A stretch of 64,000 nucleotides of DNA. Origin: Paraconiothyrium sp. Pb-2020 (lineage: Eukaryota; Ascomycota; Dothideomycetes; Pleosporales; Didymosphaeriaceae). Numbering within the stretch: position 1 is the stretch's first letter; every line of letters begins with the position of its first letter. Where the stretch lies: assembly GCA_022419385.1 (NCBI GenBank), contig JAJUBI010000003.1:3348001-3412000 (forward strand), written 5' to 3'. The position numbers and the translations under genes are program-made. Of this stretch, positions 42,823 through 54,500 are shown one piece after another. The notes beneath the pieces are model-generated. The model saw only the letters and a list, made by a program, of their open reading frames with translations. It had not been told where the DNA came from and ran no database searches.

Positions 42823-42835
42823 ATGTCATACATAA
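42818..42835 (+). promoter_or_regulatory. Overlapping five-codon upstream ORF
   Basis: An ATG at 42818 opens a five-codon frame (ATG CGA TGT CAT ACA TAA) that overlaps the MYND start codon at 42823 in another frame. If transcribed, it could reduce initiation at the main start or favour re-initiation. Confidence 0.4.
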
Positions 42836-44023
42836 CCACGAACATATCCTCTCTCGGGACCGAGAGATTAAAAAATCTCGCTGAGAACGCCTTCGGTAGG
42901 TTCTGCGTATCCTTGCTCTTGGTGACGCTCACATCATGGAACAGACTTGAACGACGCGCTCCGCCCGGCGCTCAACGGCCGCGTAGCCAAGCCTTCAAAA
43001 CGTCCAGCAGAATTTCGCCTTACCGGCTCACCCATTTGCGGAACGTGTGCGGAACCTGATGCTACTCTCCGCTGTGGTGCGTGCAAGGACATGCACTACT
43101 GCGGCAAAGTTTGCCAGACCACAGATTGGCCGGAACACAAACACGCATGTAAATCTTATTCGGGCGTCAAGGCACAGTTTCGACCTGGTCCCAATTACTG
43201 CCGTGTGCTGGTTCTCGATGCAGCGGCCAACAAGCCCCGGTTCGAATGGCTGGCACTACACCCTACCCGTGAAGCCCCATTATCACAAGGGCTCTTCCGT
43301 TATGGAGGCGAGACCACTCTAGTTGTTTTCAATGACAGGCGCCTGCGGCATACTGTGCGGTTCTGGAAGGTCCAGTCCTCGAATCCCAACGCAACCGCTG
43401 AGGCCAACAAGGCCATAGGAAGACTGCTGGGAGCCGAAGTCGCAGAGAAGTACCGCGGGACCTTCATGGTTACGGTCATGAATTCCATTGACGAAGGGAA
43501 GAAACAGGAAATGATCGATGTGGGATGCGATATTCTGCGTCCAGTAAAGGAGCACCTCAAATTACGGGCTACATACAAAGGTCCCATCTTTGACGCGCAG
43601 CCTCAAAAGTGGTATGTTCTTCATCTCGTGAGCGGTGGTGGAATTCATGCAGTGCGCTAATGCGTCCTTGCGTCTTCTAGGTATACTCAAGACGAATGGG
43701 AGGATTTCACCAGATACCTTCGTACGGCGCTCCCGAGTGGCGACGTCGTAAAGCTAGTCCAGGAGAATGGCTACGCTGAAGGAATGAAGCCAGCAGTGGA
43801 GGCTCTGAAGGCATGCAAAGAGCTGCTAAAGAATGATCCAGAGGGCGTGGAGCGAATGGGGAAAAGGGCACTGGAAGTGCTGCTGGAGAACGAACCGGCT
43901 GCAGTTGAACTTTTGCCGGAGAGGAGCCAGGCGAGGCATCGGGAGTTGCTGGCCTTGTGGAAGGAAATCCGGGACTTGGTCCAGGTGAAGATTGCAATGC
44001 AAGGGAAACAGAACGGTACCTAA
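42823..44023 (+). CDS. MYND zinc-finger protein
   Basis: The protein has 360 residues. Exons are 42823-42895, 42945-43611 and 43681-44023; the introns are 49 bp (GTAGGT) and 69 bp (GTATGT). The small first exon encodes MSYITTNISSLGTERLKNLA and joins to DLNDALRPALNG. The MYND finger lies at about residues 50-90, with the full Cys/His set: CGTCAEPDATLRCGACKDMH, then YCGKVCQTTDWPEHKHAC. The rest is a fungal-specific C-terminal region of unknown fold with a conserved acidic/aromatic pattern (WYTQDEWEDFTRYL) and a Leu/Glu-rich helical tail. MYND fingers bind proline-rich partners, so a regulatory role is likely but unproven. Confidence 0.86.
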
Positions 44024-44616
44024 ATACGGATAACAGGGTAGCGAAGGATTTGACTGTTGGCTTTTGAAGACGGTGGGTTGGTGGGATCCTCTTTGTGAAA
44101 ATGGTATCGAGGACCGTGCATCGGATCCCCCTCTGGACTGTGATCCTGGCTGAATTTTGTAGCCCTTTACATGGCAGCTACCCTCACAATCATAGCGTAG
44201 AATCAATGTAGCCAGCTAAGACTGATCATCTGATCGTCGGAGGAGATCGTGAACAAAGCGTATTGTAGGAGTGATGAAGCCACATGGTAGGCCACCTTTC
44301 TTCTACGCTTCCTTTTTCTTGTCACCCCCAGCTCCGCCATACACGGTGGGGCGTATGGTCGAGTTGAATGTGGGTATGGCTAGATGTTGGGATGTCGTCG
44401 CCTCGGGGTCATTGAGTTGGCGAACCAAGGGTAAGCGTAAGTAGAGATCGGAAGGTTGCTTTGAATGTAGTGATGAGCTGTGCGCTTTGTTTATGGAAGA
44501 TGCATGGTTAATAATTCGACCGCACTACGTACCCCACGAGAGCGCGTCTCAAGCTTCAGGCAAATCCAGTGGATCATGTATATACATCCTACATATCCTA
44601 CACTTCCAATCAATAC
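44024..44616. other. Convergent intergenic region
   Basis: 593 bp between convergent 3' ends. No gene or repeat was seen. Confidence 0.5.
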
Positions 44617-46564
44617 CTACCACTTCGCTACCTCACCCGGCTTTGGCGCGCTCGCTCGAACAACCTTATCGCAGTTCAGCAAACACAGCGGATCAAACGC
44701 CCTCTTAAGCTGCCTCATCGCATCAACCGAGCTCGTCCCTAGCTCATGCTCTAAATAGTCTCTCTTGACGAGTCCAACGCCGTGCTCGCCCGTTGCTGTG
44801 CCCTCGAGCTCGATGGCGCGCTTGACCATATCGTGCACAAGGTGCTTGGCTTTTTCGTATTCGGTCTTCTTGTTGTACAGGATGATTGCTGGTCGCGTGT
44901 TAACGGATAGGAGAAGACCGAGAAGGAGGGAGCTCACAGTGGAAGTTTCCGTCGCCAACGTGGCCGACGATGCTGCCTAGTAACCCACTCTTTGAGATCT
45001 CATCCTTCGCCTCTTCTATGATCTGAGGGAGCTTTGATAGCGGGACAGCGACATCGGTCGTCCATACACCCAAGTCATCACTTCCTTCGCCCTTGGCCAT
45101 GACGCTCCACAGTGCTTCCTTGCGGGCTTGCCACAGGTCTGTCTTCTCTTCCTCGCTCTTTGCAAACTCGAAGCTTACACTGCCAGTCTTCTTCGCCAAG
45201 CCTTGTACCTGGCTAATTTGCTCTTTAACGCTGTTAGGCGTCCCTGCGAACTTGAAGAAGAGCGTTGGCGCGTTCTTCCACGTCTTGTTCGTCTGGCCAG
45301 CATCGTTGATACATTGCATTTGCACATCGTCAAGGATCTCAATGGCAGCGATTGGGACCCCGGCGCCGACAACTTTGAAGACGCAGTCGGCGGCATGGCG
45401 GACGGTGGGGAAAGCGCAGACGGCTACACTGGTGTGTTGAGGTTTTACGGTGACTTTGAGGGTGGCTTCAGTGACTAGACCCAGGGTGCCCTCCGAGCCG
45501 ATGAACATGCGTGTAAGGTCGTACCCCGCTGATGATTTTCGTGGTCTTTGTCTAGTCTTGATAACTGTGCCGTCTGCAAGGACAACGGTGAGTGAGAGCA
45601 CCCAGTCCTTCATCGTGCCATAGCGGTACGCATTGGTGCCCGAGCAACCCGTGCCTACCATACCTCCAATCATAGCACCTGGGCCTGGATCCGGAGGGAA
45701 GAACAAATTGTCTTTGGCTAGTTCTTCATTGAGAAGTTCCCATCCTACAGCTGGTTGCACGACCACATCCAGGTCGTCCTTGTGCAGCTTGAGGATGTTA
45801 TTCATGCGCGAAAAGTCGATGCAGATGCCACCTCTTGTCGCCGCGAAGTGGCCTTCCAAACTGGTTCCTCCGCTATACGGAGTGACTGGAATTTTCCTCT
45901 CATGGCACACTTTCATGATGGCGCTGACTTCTTGTGTGCTACCGGGCTTCACAACGCAGAATGGTACGTCTCCTGGCTCGGCAGGGTGTGACGACCATGC
46001 CGATCCGGAATGCGATTCCAGCTCTGACTTCTCCAGCGACAGGTTCTCCTTGCCAACGATGTCGCGGAAGTCTGTCCATGCAGCCTCCATGTTTGCTTCT
46101 GAGATATTGTGTTTCGGCGGGACTATGGTTGTGAGGGGAGCGGTTGACGACGTGGATTCCGGCTTGGGGGAGGTCGCCTGGCCAAACCAATAACCAATGC
46201 TGCCGGTAACGATGACAGCTACGTAGTGTTTTAGCATTAATACAAGTCAATGAACCGGTTGTCAACACATACCAAACAAAGTTGCGAAGAACCGCCCTCG
46301 CGCAGTGCGCTGATGCAATTGCGCTTGCCGTATCTCCTCCTCTTTCGCCTTCTGCACACGCGCAGTCACGCTCTCAAACAACTGTAAATTGAAAGGTACC
46401 TCGGGCTTCTTGTCCCCATCATCGCTCTTCCACCTCCTCTGCACCGCCCACCCATCTCTTCTCCGCGCTACAGCGCATTGTGAAAGTCTGTATGCCGGGT
46501 TTAGTGAACCGGGTCGAGGATTGCGCAGCGCCGTGACAGCCCTGGGAAAGCTTCGTAGAGACAT
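44617..46564 (-). CDS. DLD1: Mitochondrial D-lactate dehydrogenase (cytochrome c)
   Basis: This 614-residue flavoenzyme oxidises D-lactate to pyruvate, passing electrons to cytochrome c in the mitochondrion. Minus-strand exons are 46564-46273, 46218-44938 and 44888-44617, with introns of 54 and 49 bp. The N-terminus MSLRSFPRAVTALRNPRPGS is Arg/Ser-rich, as expected for a mitochondrial presequence. It is followed by a hydrophobic anchor after the first splice (VIVTGSIGYWFGQ). The FAD (PCMH) domain shows VVKPGSTQEVSAIMKVCHER, TPYSGGTSLEGHFAATRGGI, FPPDPGPGAMIGGMVGTGCS, GTNAYRYGTMKDWVL and MFIGSEGTLGLVTEATLKV. The C-terminal FAD-oxidase domain has GSIVGHVGDGNFH and GTATGEHGVGLVKRDYL. Glycolate- and hydroxyglutarate-type relatives exist, but the anchor and motifs favour Dld1. 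Confidence 0.92.
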
Positions 46565-48610
46565 TGCGGCGTGTAGCAGGAGCGAGGCTCAGGTCATGGT
46601 GTGACTGACCGAAATTGGTCGATGTGCGGGGGAGCTTGCTGGCAGTGGTGGCAGCTTTAACTTTTGGAGATGCTGCATACAAGCTCGGTCGATTTTCGGA
46701 CTTCCGATGCCACGCGGAATCAGGTGACCAGACTGAATGGGAATGGATGCATGTAGTCGCCAGTAGGCTCCGCAATCGCGCAATACATCGACAGGAAGAA
46801 TTGTGATTTCCTGCACCCGATTTCAGATAAGGAATCCTCTCACCGCCAATACGACAGTTTAGCCAATGCTCTCTCGGATGACATGGTTACCATCTGTTCA
46901 CAGTCGATCAACCTGTCCACGCGCATCACAACAAGCGGAGCGACAACCTACTCGATCAACTCTGATGGTGGCTATTGCTCACTTGAACTCCGTTGTGCAG
47001 TCGTGGTCCCGGGGACCTTTCCTCTGCCATGCTCTCTATTTCTACATCCTACGTGACGCCTTTCCATGCATGATTGCAACGCCCATGAAGCATACATGAT
47101 AACCAAAAGCACCGATATGCTAGTCTTGCTGCTCGTGAAATCGGTCTCTGTGTAAAGCTCGGTTTGTGGAAGCGTCGTGCATGACTATTACCGTAGCCTT
47201 GCACAACTGATCTGCTGATCGAGTCTCTCCCCGACTCGGCACAGCACTCAGCATGCGTGAATTTGTGCTGCGGCAGCGGTGCACAGGTTCATTGCGATGT
47301 TCTCGACATTTGGTCCGACCGCGCGCTTATAAGGTAGACCAATTGTTGTCCTGTGCCTATAAATCTCGGTGGAGGCGCCGCATAGTTCTTCCGCCAATTT
47401 GAACCTTTGCCAAGCACGCTCGGGTCTATCGTGTCGATGGACCAAAACGTGACCTCTGCGACATTGTTGGCTCTATGATCAGCCCGCAACGATGAATCCA
47501 TGTGGAGGTTACGATGATGTCGTACGGCTCGGTGTGGAGACGTCCCAAGTTCGCATGCTGGCGATGCTCAGTTCGCAGCGGGATGCTGGCATGAAAGCGA
47601 CCCCGGCACCTGTTCCGTGGAGAGCGACGGGCCACGGCAGCCAACCAGCAGGATCGCGCAGCCAGAGATGCCGCCGCGCGCGTGGAAGATGGACACGACC
47701 CCGGCGCCTGCACAGGCCAGCAGAGGGCTGGCTTGCAACTCAGCAAGAGGCCGCTGAGCAAAGACGCACCGCCGTGTCTCATCACAGCCGGCTGGGCGAC
47801 TACGGGCAGCGGAGCGTCGGAAGAGGCGGGGAAGACGTCTACGTGCGGCTCGCCATGCTGGAGGCACAGCAGGCAGAGTGCGCAGCTCGTATAGCAGATA
47901 CGCGTCGAAGCGACACTGCCTGCAGGCTGATGGGAGAGCCGCAGCGCGCCGTGGACGGCAGACGGCTGGGCCTTTGTGGCGTCGAGATACGCTTGCGGGA
48001 GGTGCATGGCTTCATTCACAGCGCGGGCTTTGGGCTGGACTGGGCCACCCTGTGCTGCTGCGCTTGCGAGGGCAGCATTAGCATCGCATTAGCCTTCGAA
48101 GGATGCACGAAGCTACACTGTCAGCCCGCCAGACTCCGTGACCGCTTCTTCTTCTCATATATCTCAGGCCTCGCCGTCTTATCTCGTTCCAGATACACGG
48201 CCGGATCCCTCGCCCCTCGCCCCTCGCCCGCCAGCGGCCTGAGTGTGTGCCGCGTGTTGCGTATAAGACGTATCAGCACTGCCGTTGTTGCCGCAGCCGC
48301 AGTGGAGCTCGATTACGCCGTCATCGTGTTTGGCTGCCACAACAACCAGCTTCCAGCTTCCACCGTCCCCGGATCGTCCGCACCAGCAGGCGCCGCCTCT
48401 CGGCCCGCCGCTGCAGCTGTCAGAGGGTCGTCACTGCGCTCCCCTCCAGTCCGCGGGAGCAGCCTCTCTTATGGACCGTGTTTCCGCCGGTTGCACACGC
48501 CACTAACGTCGCCTCGGTGATCCGTGGGAGACCGTGTACTCGTACCGTGTGCTGGGTACTACGACCTTTTCACCTGGAATGCCTCGACACGCCGCCCGCT
48601 GCCCACCACC
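46565..48610. other. 2 kb intergenic region
   Basis: A long GC-rich open frame (47492-48520, plus) and its opposite-strand counterparts are open mainly because of base composition. They are Arg-rich and without domains. The right end contains CCGCC/CTCGCCCC repeats and a short CT-rich leader before the 48611 start. Confidence 0.5.
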
Positions 48611-49882
48611 ATGTCCAGTTCGCGCTCGCACAACGGCCATGGCGCATCCAAACACGGCCGCCTTCACAGGCGCGGCAACTCCGCCTCGTCCATGACAAGT
48701 CCTCTGAGCCCCGGCCAGTTCACCTTTAGTCGCTCCGAGACCCCCGTTACCTATGAAAAGCCCTGGACCGACATTGCACAACCCATGCCCGCCGCAACGT
48801 CGCACTCTCACAAGATCAAGCCCTACTTGCGCAAGCTGTCCTCCAAGGACAACAACGATCTCGACCTCTCACGGCCCGCCGCGGAGAACGAGCGCCTCGC
48901 TGGCTTGGGCATCCTCGAGTATGGCGGATACGCGCGAACGGTAGGCGATGTCAATTTTGCGCCCGTGAAGTCGCGCAATCACGCCCGCAGCACCTCCAAC
49001 ACGTCACAATTCTCTACTTCGTCGAGTCTCCAGCGGCCCATGCCGTCCATCCGCCAAAGCCCGCGTCCCTATACACCTCCGATATCCAAGTCGACACCCG
49101 CTTCCACGCTGCTTAACGGTGACAACGAGCCCGAAGACAACATCATGAGCGACGAAGAGTTCCGCGTGCGCCAGGCGGCTTACGACCCTGCACGGAAATC
49201 TGGCTCGCTATCCAGCTCAACGCCCGGCCAAGCTGCGCCAGGCCTGCGCATCCATACCACAGGATCCTCTTCGTTTTTGGCAGGGAGCTACTCTCAGTCC
49301 ACAGTCTCACTCACATCGCCCGTTGCACAGTCTAGGTCCAGAGGAGACACGGTAAAGTCCATGGACACCACTTCGCCCAGTTCGCGCACTTCGTTCGACA
49401 AAGCCTTTGGCTTCATCCGACCAGGTCGAGACTCTCCTGTCGATGCACAATCTCGTGCCGCGTCTATACGTGCTGCGCGGCAAGCCTTCGAGGAGAAGGA
49501 AGCCGCCAAGGAGCGCAAGTATGACCGCGAGGTGCATAAGCAGGCTGAGCGAGACACCAAGAAACAATACAAGAAAGACGAGCGCGAGAGGCGCAAGTCC
49601 GAATCAAATGAGAAGAAGCGCTCCCGCAGCATTTCCGATGCAACCAGTCACGAAAGGACCTCGCGCCCTTCTGTAGGCGCAAGACAGTACTCTGACCACC
49701 GGGAAGCACACACCAGCACTTTGCCCAACATCGTAGCCACTGTCGACGCGGAGAAGAGTGGCTATGCACCGACCCCCAAGGTAACCAAAAGTCGGCAGGC
49801 TAAGGGAAGGTGGCTCAGGTTCCTCATCTGGTTCAAGACGAGGTTCTTGCGCATGGGGACAAAATTGCATGTGCAGTCCTGA
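48611..49882 (+). CDS. Conserved fungal low-complexity protein, basic and Ser-rich
   Basis: The protein has 423 residues, no introns and no recognised domain. It begins MSSSRSHNGHGASKHGRLHR. Ser/Thr/Pro-rich segments carry short motifs (SPGQFTFSRSETPVTYEKPW, IKPYLRKLSSKDNNDLDLSR, LAGLGILEYGGYA) that look like conserved islands in a disordered protein. A charged helical stretch at about 300-350 (AARQAFEEKEAAKERKYDRE) is followed by a Lys/Arg-rich segment and a hydrophobic/basic C-terminus (KGRWLRFLIWFKTRFLRMG) that could associate with membranes. The start at 48611 is preferred over an in-frame ATG at 48524, because the extra residues read like translated leader. Function unknown. Confidence 0.72.
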   Translation: MSSSRSHNGHGASKHGRLHRRGNSASSMTSPLSPGQFTFSRSETPVTYEKPWTDIAQPMPAATSHSHKIKPYLRKLSSKDNNDLDLSRPAAENERLAGLGILEYGGYARTVGDVNFAPVKSRNHARSTSNTSQFSTSSSLQRPMPSIRQSPRPYTPPISKSTPASTLLNGDNEPEDNIMSDEEFRVRQAAYDPARKSGSLSSSTPGQAAPGLRIHTTGSSSFLAGSYSQSTVSLTSPVAQSRSRGDTVKSMDTTSPSSRTSFDKAFGFIRPGRDSPVDAQSRAASIRAARQAFEEKEAAKERKYDREVHKQAERDTKKQYKKDERERRKSESNEKKRSRSISDATSHERTSRPSVGARQYSDHREAHTSTLPNIVATVDAEKSGYAPTPKVTKSRQAKGRWLRFLIWFKTRFLRMGTKLHVQS

Positions 49883-51527
49883 GAGGCTGAGTTTGGGTCT
49901 TGTTGATCGGCAACGTCCTACATCGATTCGCTAACCTACAGTAACATCCTCGCTCAGCCTCTTTAGTCTACGCAACCCGTTGATCACATGGGGCATCATG
50001 CATATTACTCTCACATCATCCTACCTTTTCATTGGACCCACATCCATATCATTACGTCTTTTCTTTGGGCACACATATACCCCGCCCGCATACCTTTCGT
50101 TTTCATGTTTCACGTTCAGCATGGTGTACGGCTTTCACTTTACGACTTCACGGTTTCTATTCCTGCACTGCATATATCGCGGGCATTCTAGGGTTTGCAT
50201 ATCTCTAGTCCCCCTAGGGGCGCATTGGGATGGATTTTGCTTTAGGATACTCCCCGCACTGTTTTGCATGATGCTCTCCATGATTATGGAATAGGCATCT
50301 CGGTCGCTATCTATTACGGAATTCTGGGTGATTAGATAGATCAGTACTGAGCCGTGCTCACTGCCTTTGGGTCTTCGGACATGCTCCGGCTTGGTCAAGC
50401 CATTGAGCTGAATGAATGACATGTTCTCATTGCATCAACTATACTGCTCTTTGGTCATACGACCGTACTGATTCGAAAACCCCATTCTTTATTGCGATTC
50501 TGTCCACGTTCATAATTACTCTTGCGCAGGATTCTCATGGCAACCTCAACTCACAAAGTGCACAATTCATGTTGGCTCGAAGATCGAAGTGTTTCTGTAG
50601 AGATACCCAAATGCAAGACATTCGGTCAGTTCGTCCTCGACTGAACTCTCACAAACTCTGCCAACGCCACCATACGAATCGTGGCTCATTGCTTGAGGCC
50701 GTGCCAATATAACTGTGACAATACAGCTTCTGTAACGAGCACCGCAGCGAGATCAACATCGTCGGCCAGGCTCAAACACACCCGCCTGAGCTAGGCAGCC
50801 AAGATAGAAGAAGAAGACGACGGAGTGGAGGGCACAAACCCGCCAATCTCGGTCACATACAATTACTTCAAATTTATGTCTAGGGGAGGCGGTCAGAGGA
50901 GGCATATGTGCAATTGTGGCGTTTCTTATACCATGATTCTTCCCTTCTCCTGGACCAAGGGCTCCAACACCGCCCTTGCACACTTCCACGTCCTCATCCT
51001 CGCCCATGTCGATACGTTCAAGGTGATGGTCCTCTATTGCACATAGAGATGGTATTTGAAAGAAGCCTCGAACATGTCAATCGAAATTCAGCTCTTTCTG
51101 TTTCTGATGATGGAGTGTTCCGTCACATATCGGTTGCCTTGGTGAGGACCAGCGGTAGCTTTCTCAATGATCGCGCTCCTGCCATTCACTAAATACTGGT
51201 GTGTTTACACGGCAGCCTTCAACCTCTTCGTTGCTCCAAGCGACCGCGCTCTCTTTAAAAACATCGTCCGTCAAGCTCTCAGCTCGAAACTCTCTACCCT
51301 TTACACTTCAGTCCATACATCAGAGTATGCCTTTTAGTATTAAAGATCTGCTTCTTGAGGCGCAGGGTGTGAAGCCTGTGAGTTGGGCCTCGGACGCCAA
51401 GGAGACGACTAGCGTGAGCCGGGACGAGGCTACGCACGAGCCCGCCCAAAAGTTATCCCCAGACGCTGCTTTGTTGTGCTCAACTGCAACCAACTCCGAC
51501 TCGACACGTCAGTCACCACCACCCGAC
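49883..51527. other. Intergenic region and Nup2 leader
   Basis: About 1.6 kb. No separate gene was found. The Nup2 frame is open upstream of 51528, with further in-frame ATGs at 51201 and 51327. The latter would add a Ser/Glu-rich 67-residue extension (MPFSIKDLLLEAQGVKPVSW); it may be coding or leader. Confidence 0.45.
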
Positions 51528-54500
51528 ATGTCGAGCAACAAGCGTGGGAGCGAGTACAAGCACGGCCAACCGGGTCGCGAATTCGAGGAGGAGCGTCCGG
51601 ATGAACCTGCCGACGAGCCCAAGAAGGCGACGGCCGCGCAGCTGGCACAGCGCAAGTAAGTGCACATCTTCACTCTGGCCCACCTTGTCTCGAGCTTCTT
51701 TGCTGACGCCGTTCTCAGGATCAAGACGTTGAAGGGCTCACGCAGAACCAATGTTAGTTCTGTAAGTCACGTCAACCCGCTTCCGACCATGGACGCAACC
51801 CTCCGCATCCACCAGGTCGCGCTGCGCTCTTTCACGTCGGCTAACATATGCGCGCAGGGCCTCACAGCCTTCAACGTTAATCCGCCCTCGGCGAGCTCCT
51901 TCAACTTTGGCCCCGATCCTAACGCCGGCGCCGCCCCTTCAAACCCTTTTGCGCAGCAGCAGAGCACACCAGGCGGAAGCATGTTCGGGCAGTCGCAACA
52001 ACAGCACTCTTCCGACGGAAGCATCTTCGCCTACGGTAGCAACGCTACCAGCAGCTTTCCGCCTGCTCAATCGTCGACGCCGAACAACCTATTCGCGCAG
52101 TCTGCGAACTCATCATTCCCACCAGCCTCAGGCTTCGGCGGAAACAGTGCCGGCTCTGCGTCACCCTTCAACCCTCAACCAGATTTGAACTTTGGGAACG
52201 CTACGACCAACTTTGGCGCCTCGGCTCCTGCTCCTGCCAACGGCTTCACGTTCGGTGCGCAGTCATCACAAACGCCCGTCTTCGGCGCTTCACAGAACAC
52301 TGTCGCGAACGCGCCAGCTTCTACTGGCTTCAGCATCCTCGGTGCAGCATCAAAGAACAATGAGAACACGCCTGCCACCAGCGGCTTGTTCAGCAACAAC
52401 AACGCCTCGACATCGACCACGGCGGGCGGGCTTTTCAGCACAAGCGCCACAACCCAGAAAAACACGTTTGGCGGTTTCGGTTCGAACGCGAGTAAAAGCA
52501 CTGCTACGCCTGCCTCGCCGTTTGGGAATCCGTTCGGCAAGGCGAACGATGCTTCAACGCCGTTCAATTCGGCGCAAGCACACAGCCGACGACCGCGGCG
52601 CAGGACAATGCATCGACACCAAAGGCCCTGTTCGGCGCCATCTCAAGCTCCATGCAAGCCTCGAGCTCAGAAACACCAAGCCTCTGTTCGCTAGCATTTC
52701 GGGTGTACCTCCAGGTAGCTCCAGCTCCAACCATAAGCCATTGTTTGGCGGTTTTGGGTCTGTTTCGCAACCGGACGCAAACTCACAAGCAGCTGCAAGT
52801 CCTTTCACTTCAAATACCGTGACTGCGGGTGGCTCCAATATGTTCGGTACAAGCTCGCAAGGATTAACATTCGGATCCCAATCAAATGGCCTCAATGGTA
52901 CGCCTGCGAGCACACAGGGCGAGTCGGCCGTCACTCCAGCGTTCTCTTTCGGGAACTCGTTCGCGAATACTGCCACTCCTGCACCTTCGAATAATCTGTT
53001 TGGATACCTCGGCGCGAGCACACAAGCATCCACTAACACCCCAGCTCCTGTGAGCTTTGGGGGTTTTGGCCAGACTTCGCAGGCACAATATACAAGCGCG
53101 CCTGCTCTGCCTGCTCTGCCTGCTCTGCCAGACTTGTTTACAGAATCACAGGTGCAAGCTCCAACTGGACCGATCGCGACATTGATACCGAAGCCATCTA
53201 ACACAGGTTCTTCGACTCCTGCCAAGAAGCGATCAAAGTTCGCCAATAACTCTCAGTATGCCCCCTTTTTTTCTTTGCTTCGTCCAAAACCCAGTTCACG
53301 TCTACCTCCCGTCAATCAGAAAAAGATAAAGGAAGAGGCCTTAAGAAGGCCCGCGGACTACGTCTGGGGGCTCCTCCCCCCTGGCGCTTTTCCATCCTCT
53401 CCATCCTGTCTGAAGAACCCTCCATCCTATCTGAAGAACCAAGACCTCGACAACCGAGAGCAGCAGTCTAACATGCATAGAAGACCCGCAACGGACTCCA
53501 ACTCTACCCAAGCCTCACAAGAAGAGCCCGCCACGACCGAAACTACTGCGCAGACCAATCTCAAGCAGACGCCCTTCGAAGCACCCCAATTCGCCCAGTC
53601 GGCCCATACCGAGAAGCCGGCGTCTAATCCTTTCGCAAGTTTGTCGTCGTCCGCGTCAGCTTCAAGCTCATCCAGCAACAGCTTGTTTACGTCAGCGAAG
53701 CCCGCTGCCTCGATACCAAAATCTGCATTGCCAGCCACTCCCGCACCTGTAACGGAGCCCGCTAAAACGGTACCGGTACCACCAATCCCAAAGGCCACCG
53801 TCCCTTCGAGTTGGACCGTACCGGATGACAACAGCAATGATCTGCGTGAGCACACCAAGCTCCTTGAACAGATCAACGACACCTATCGCGCCAAACTCGC
53901 CCAGCTTCCAACGAGAGCTGATTGGTCCACCTTGTCCAAATGGCACTGGCAAGAATCTTCTAAGCTGAAGAAGAAGATAGATGACCTCAAGAAGCAAGCC
54001 GCGGCCGCAAAGGGCATCACTGGAGAAGAGTCAGTCTTGTCCACAAAACGGAAAACTGATGCGACAGCTCAACTCGATTCAATTTCCAAGAAGGCACGCA
54101 GTGGCGAAACACCCGCTACACCCAATTCCAAGACACCAGCCATGCCCACCACGAGTCCCAAGGCCAAGCCTGCCTCGCAGCCGTTCAATCTTTTCGCAAA
54201 TGCTTCTACGCAGCAGCCATCCTCTATGGCCGACCAACCTGCACAATTCAAGACATCTGAGAGCAAGGATCATGGACCGGGTATCGCAACCGCACCCCAA
54301 GGCGGTTTCAAACCCAACTTTGGCACATCTGTATCTTCCAACGCAACCGGTTTCAAGCCAAGCTTGGGAACATCTTCAAAGACAGCTGGCTCCAGCAGTG
54401 GCGGATTCTTCGGTCAGTTTGGCGGAAAAACGAAGGAGCAGCTACGAGAAGAGCGCATGAAGAAGGCTCTGGATGACGGCTATGAGTCTCCTACGACTTC

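Noticed and set aside
47492..48520. 342-codon plus-strand open frame
   Set aside because: It is Arg/Cys-rich in GC-rich DNA, with open frames on both strands, no domain and overlap into the leader of the 48611 gene.
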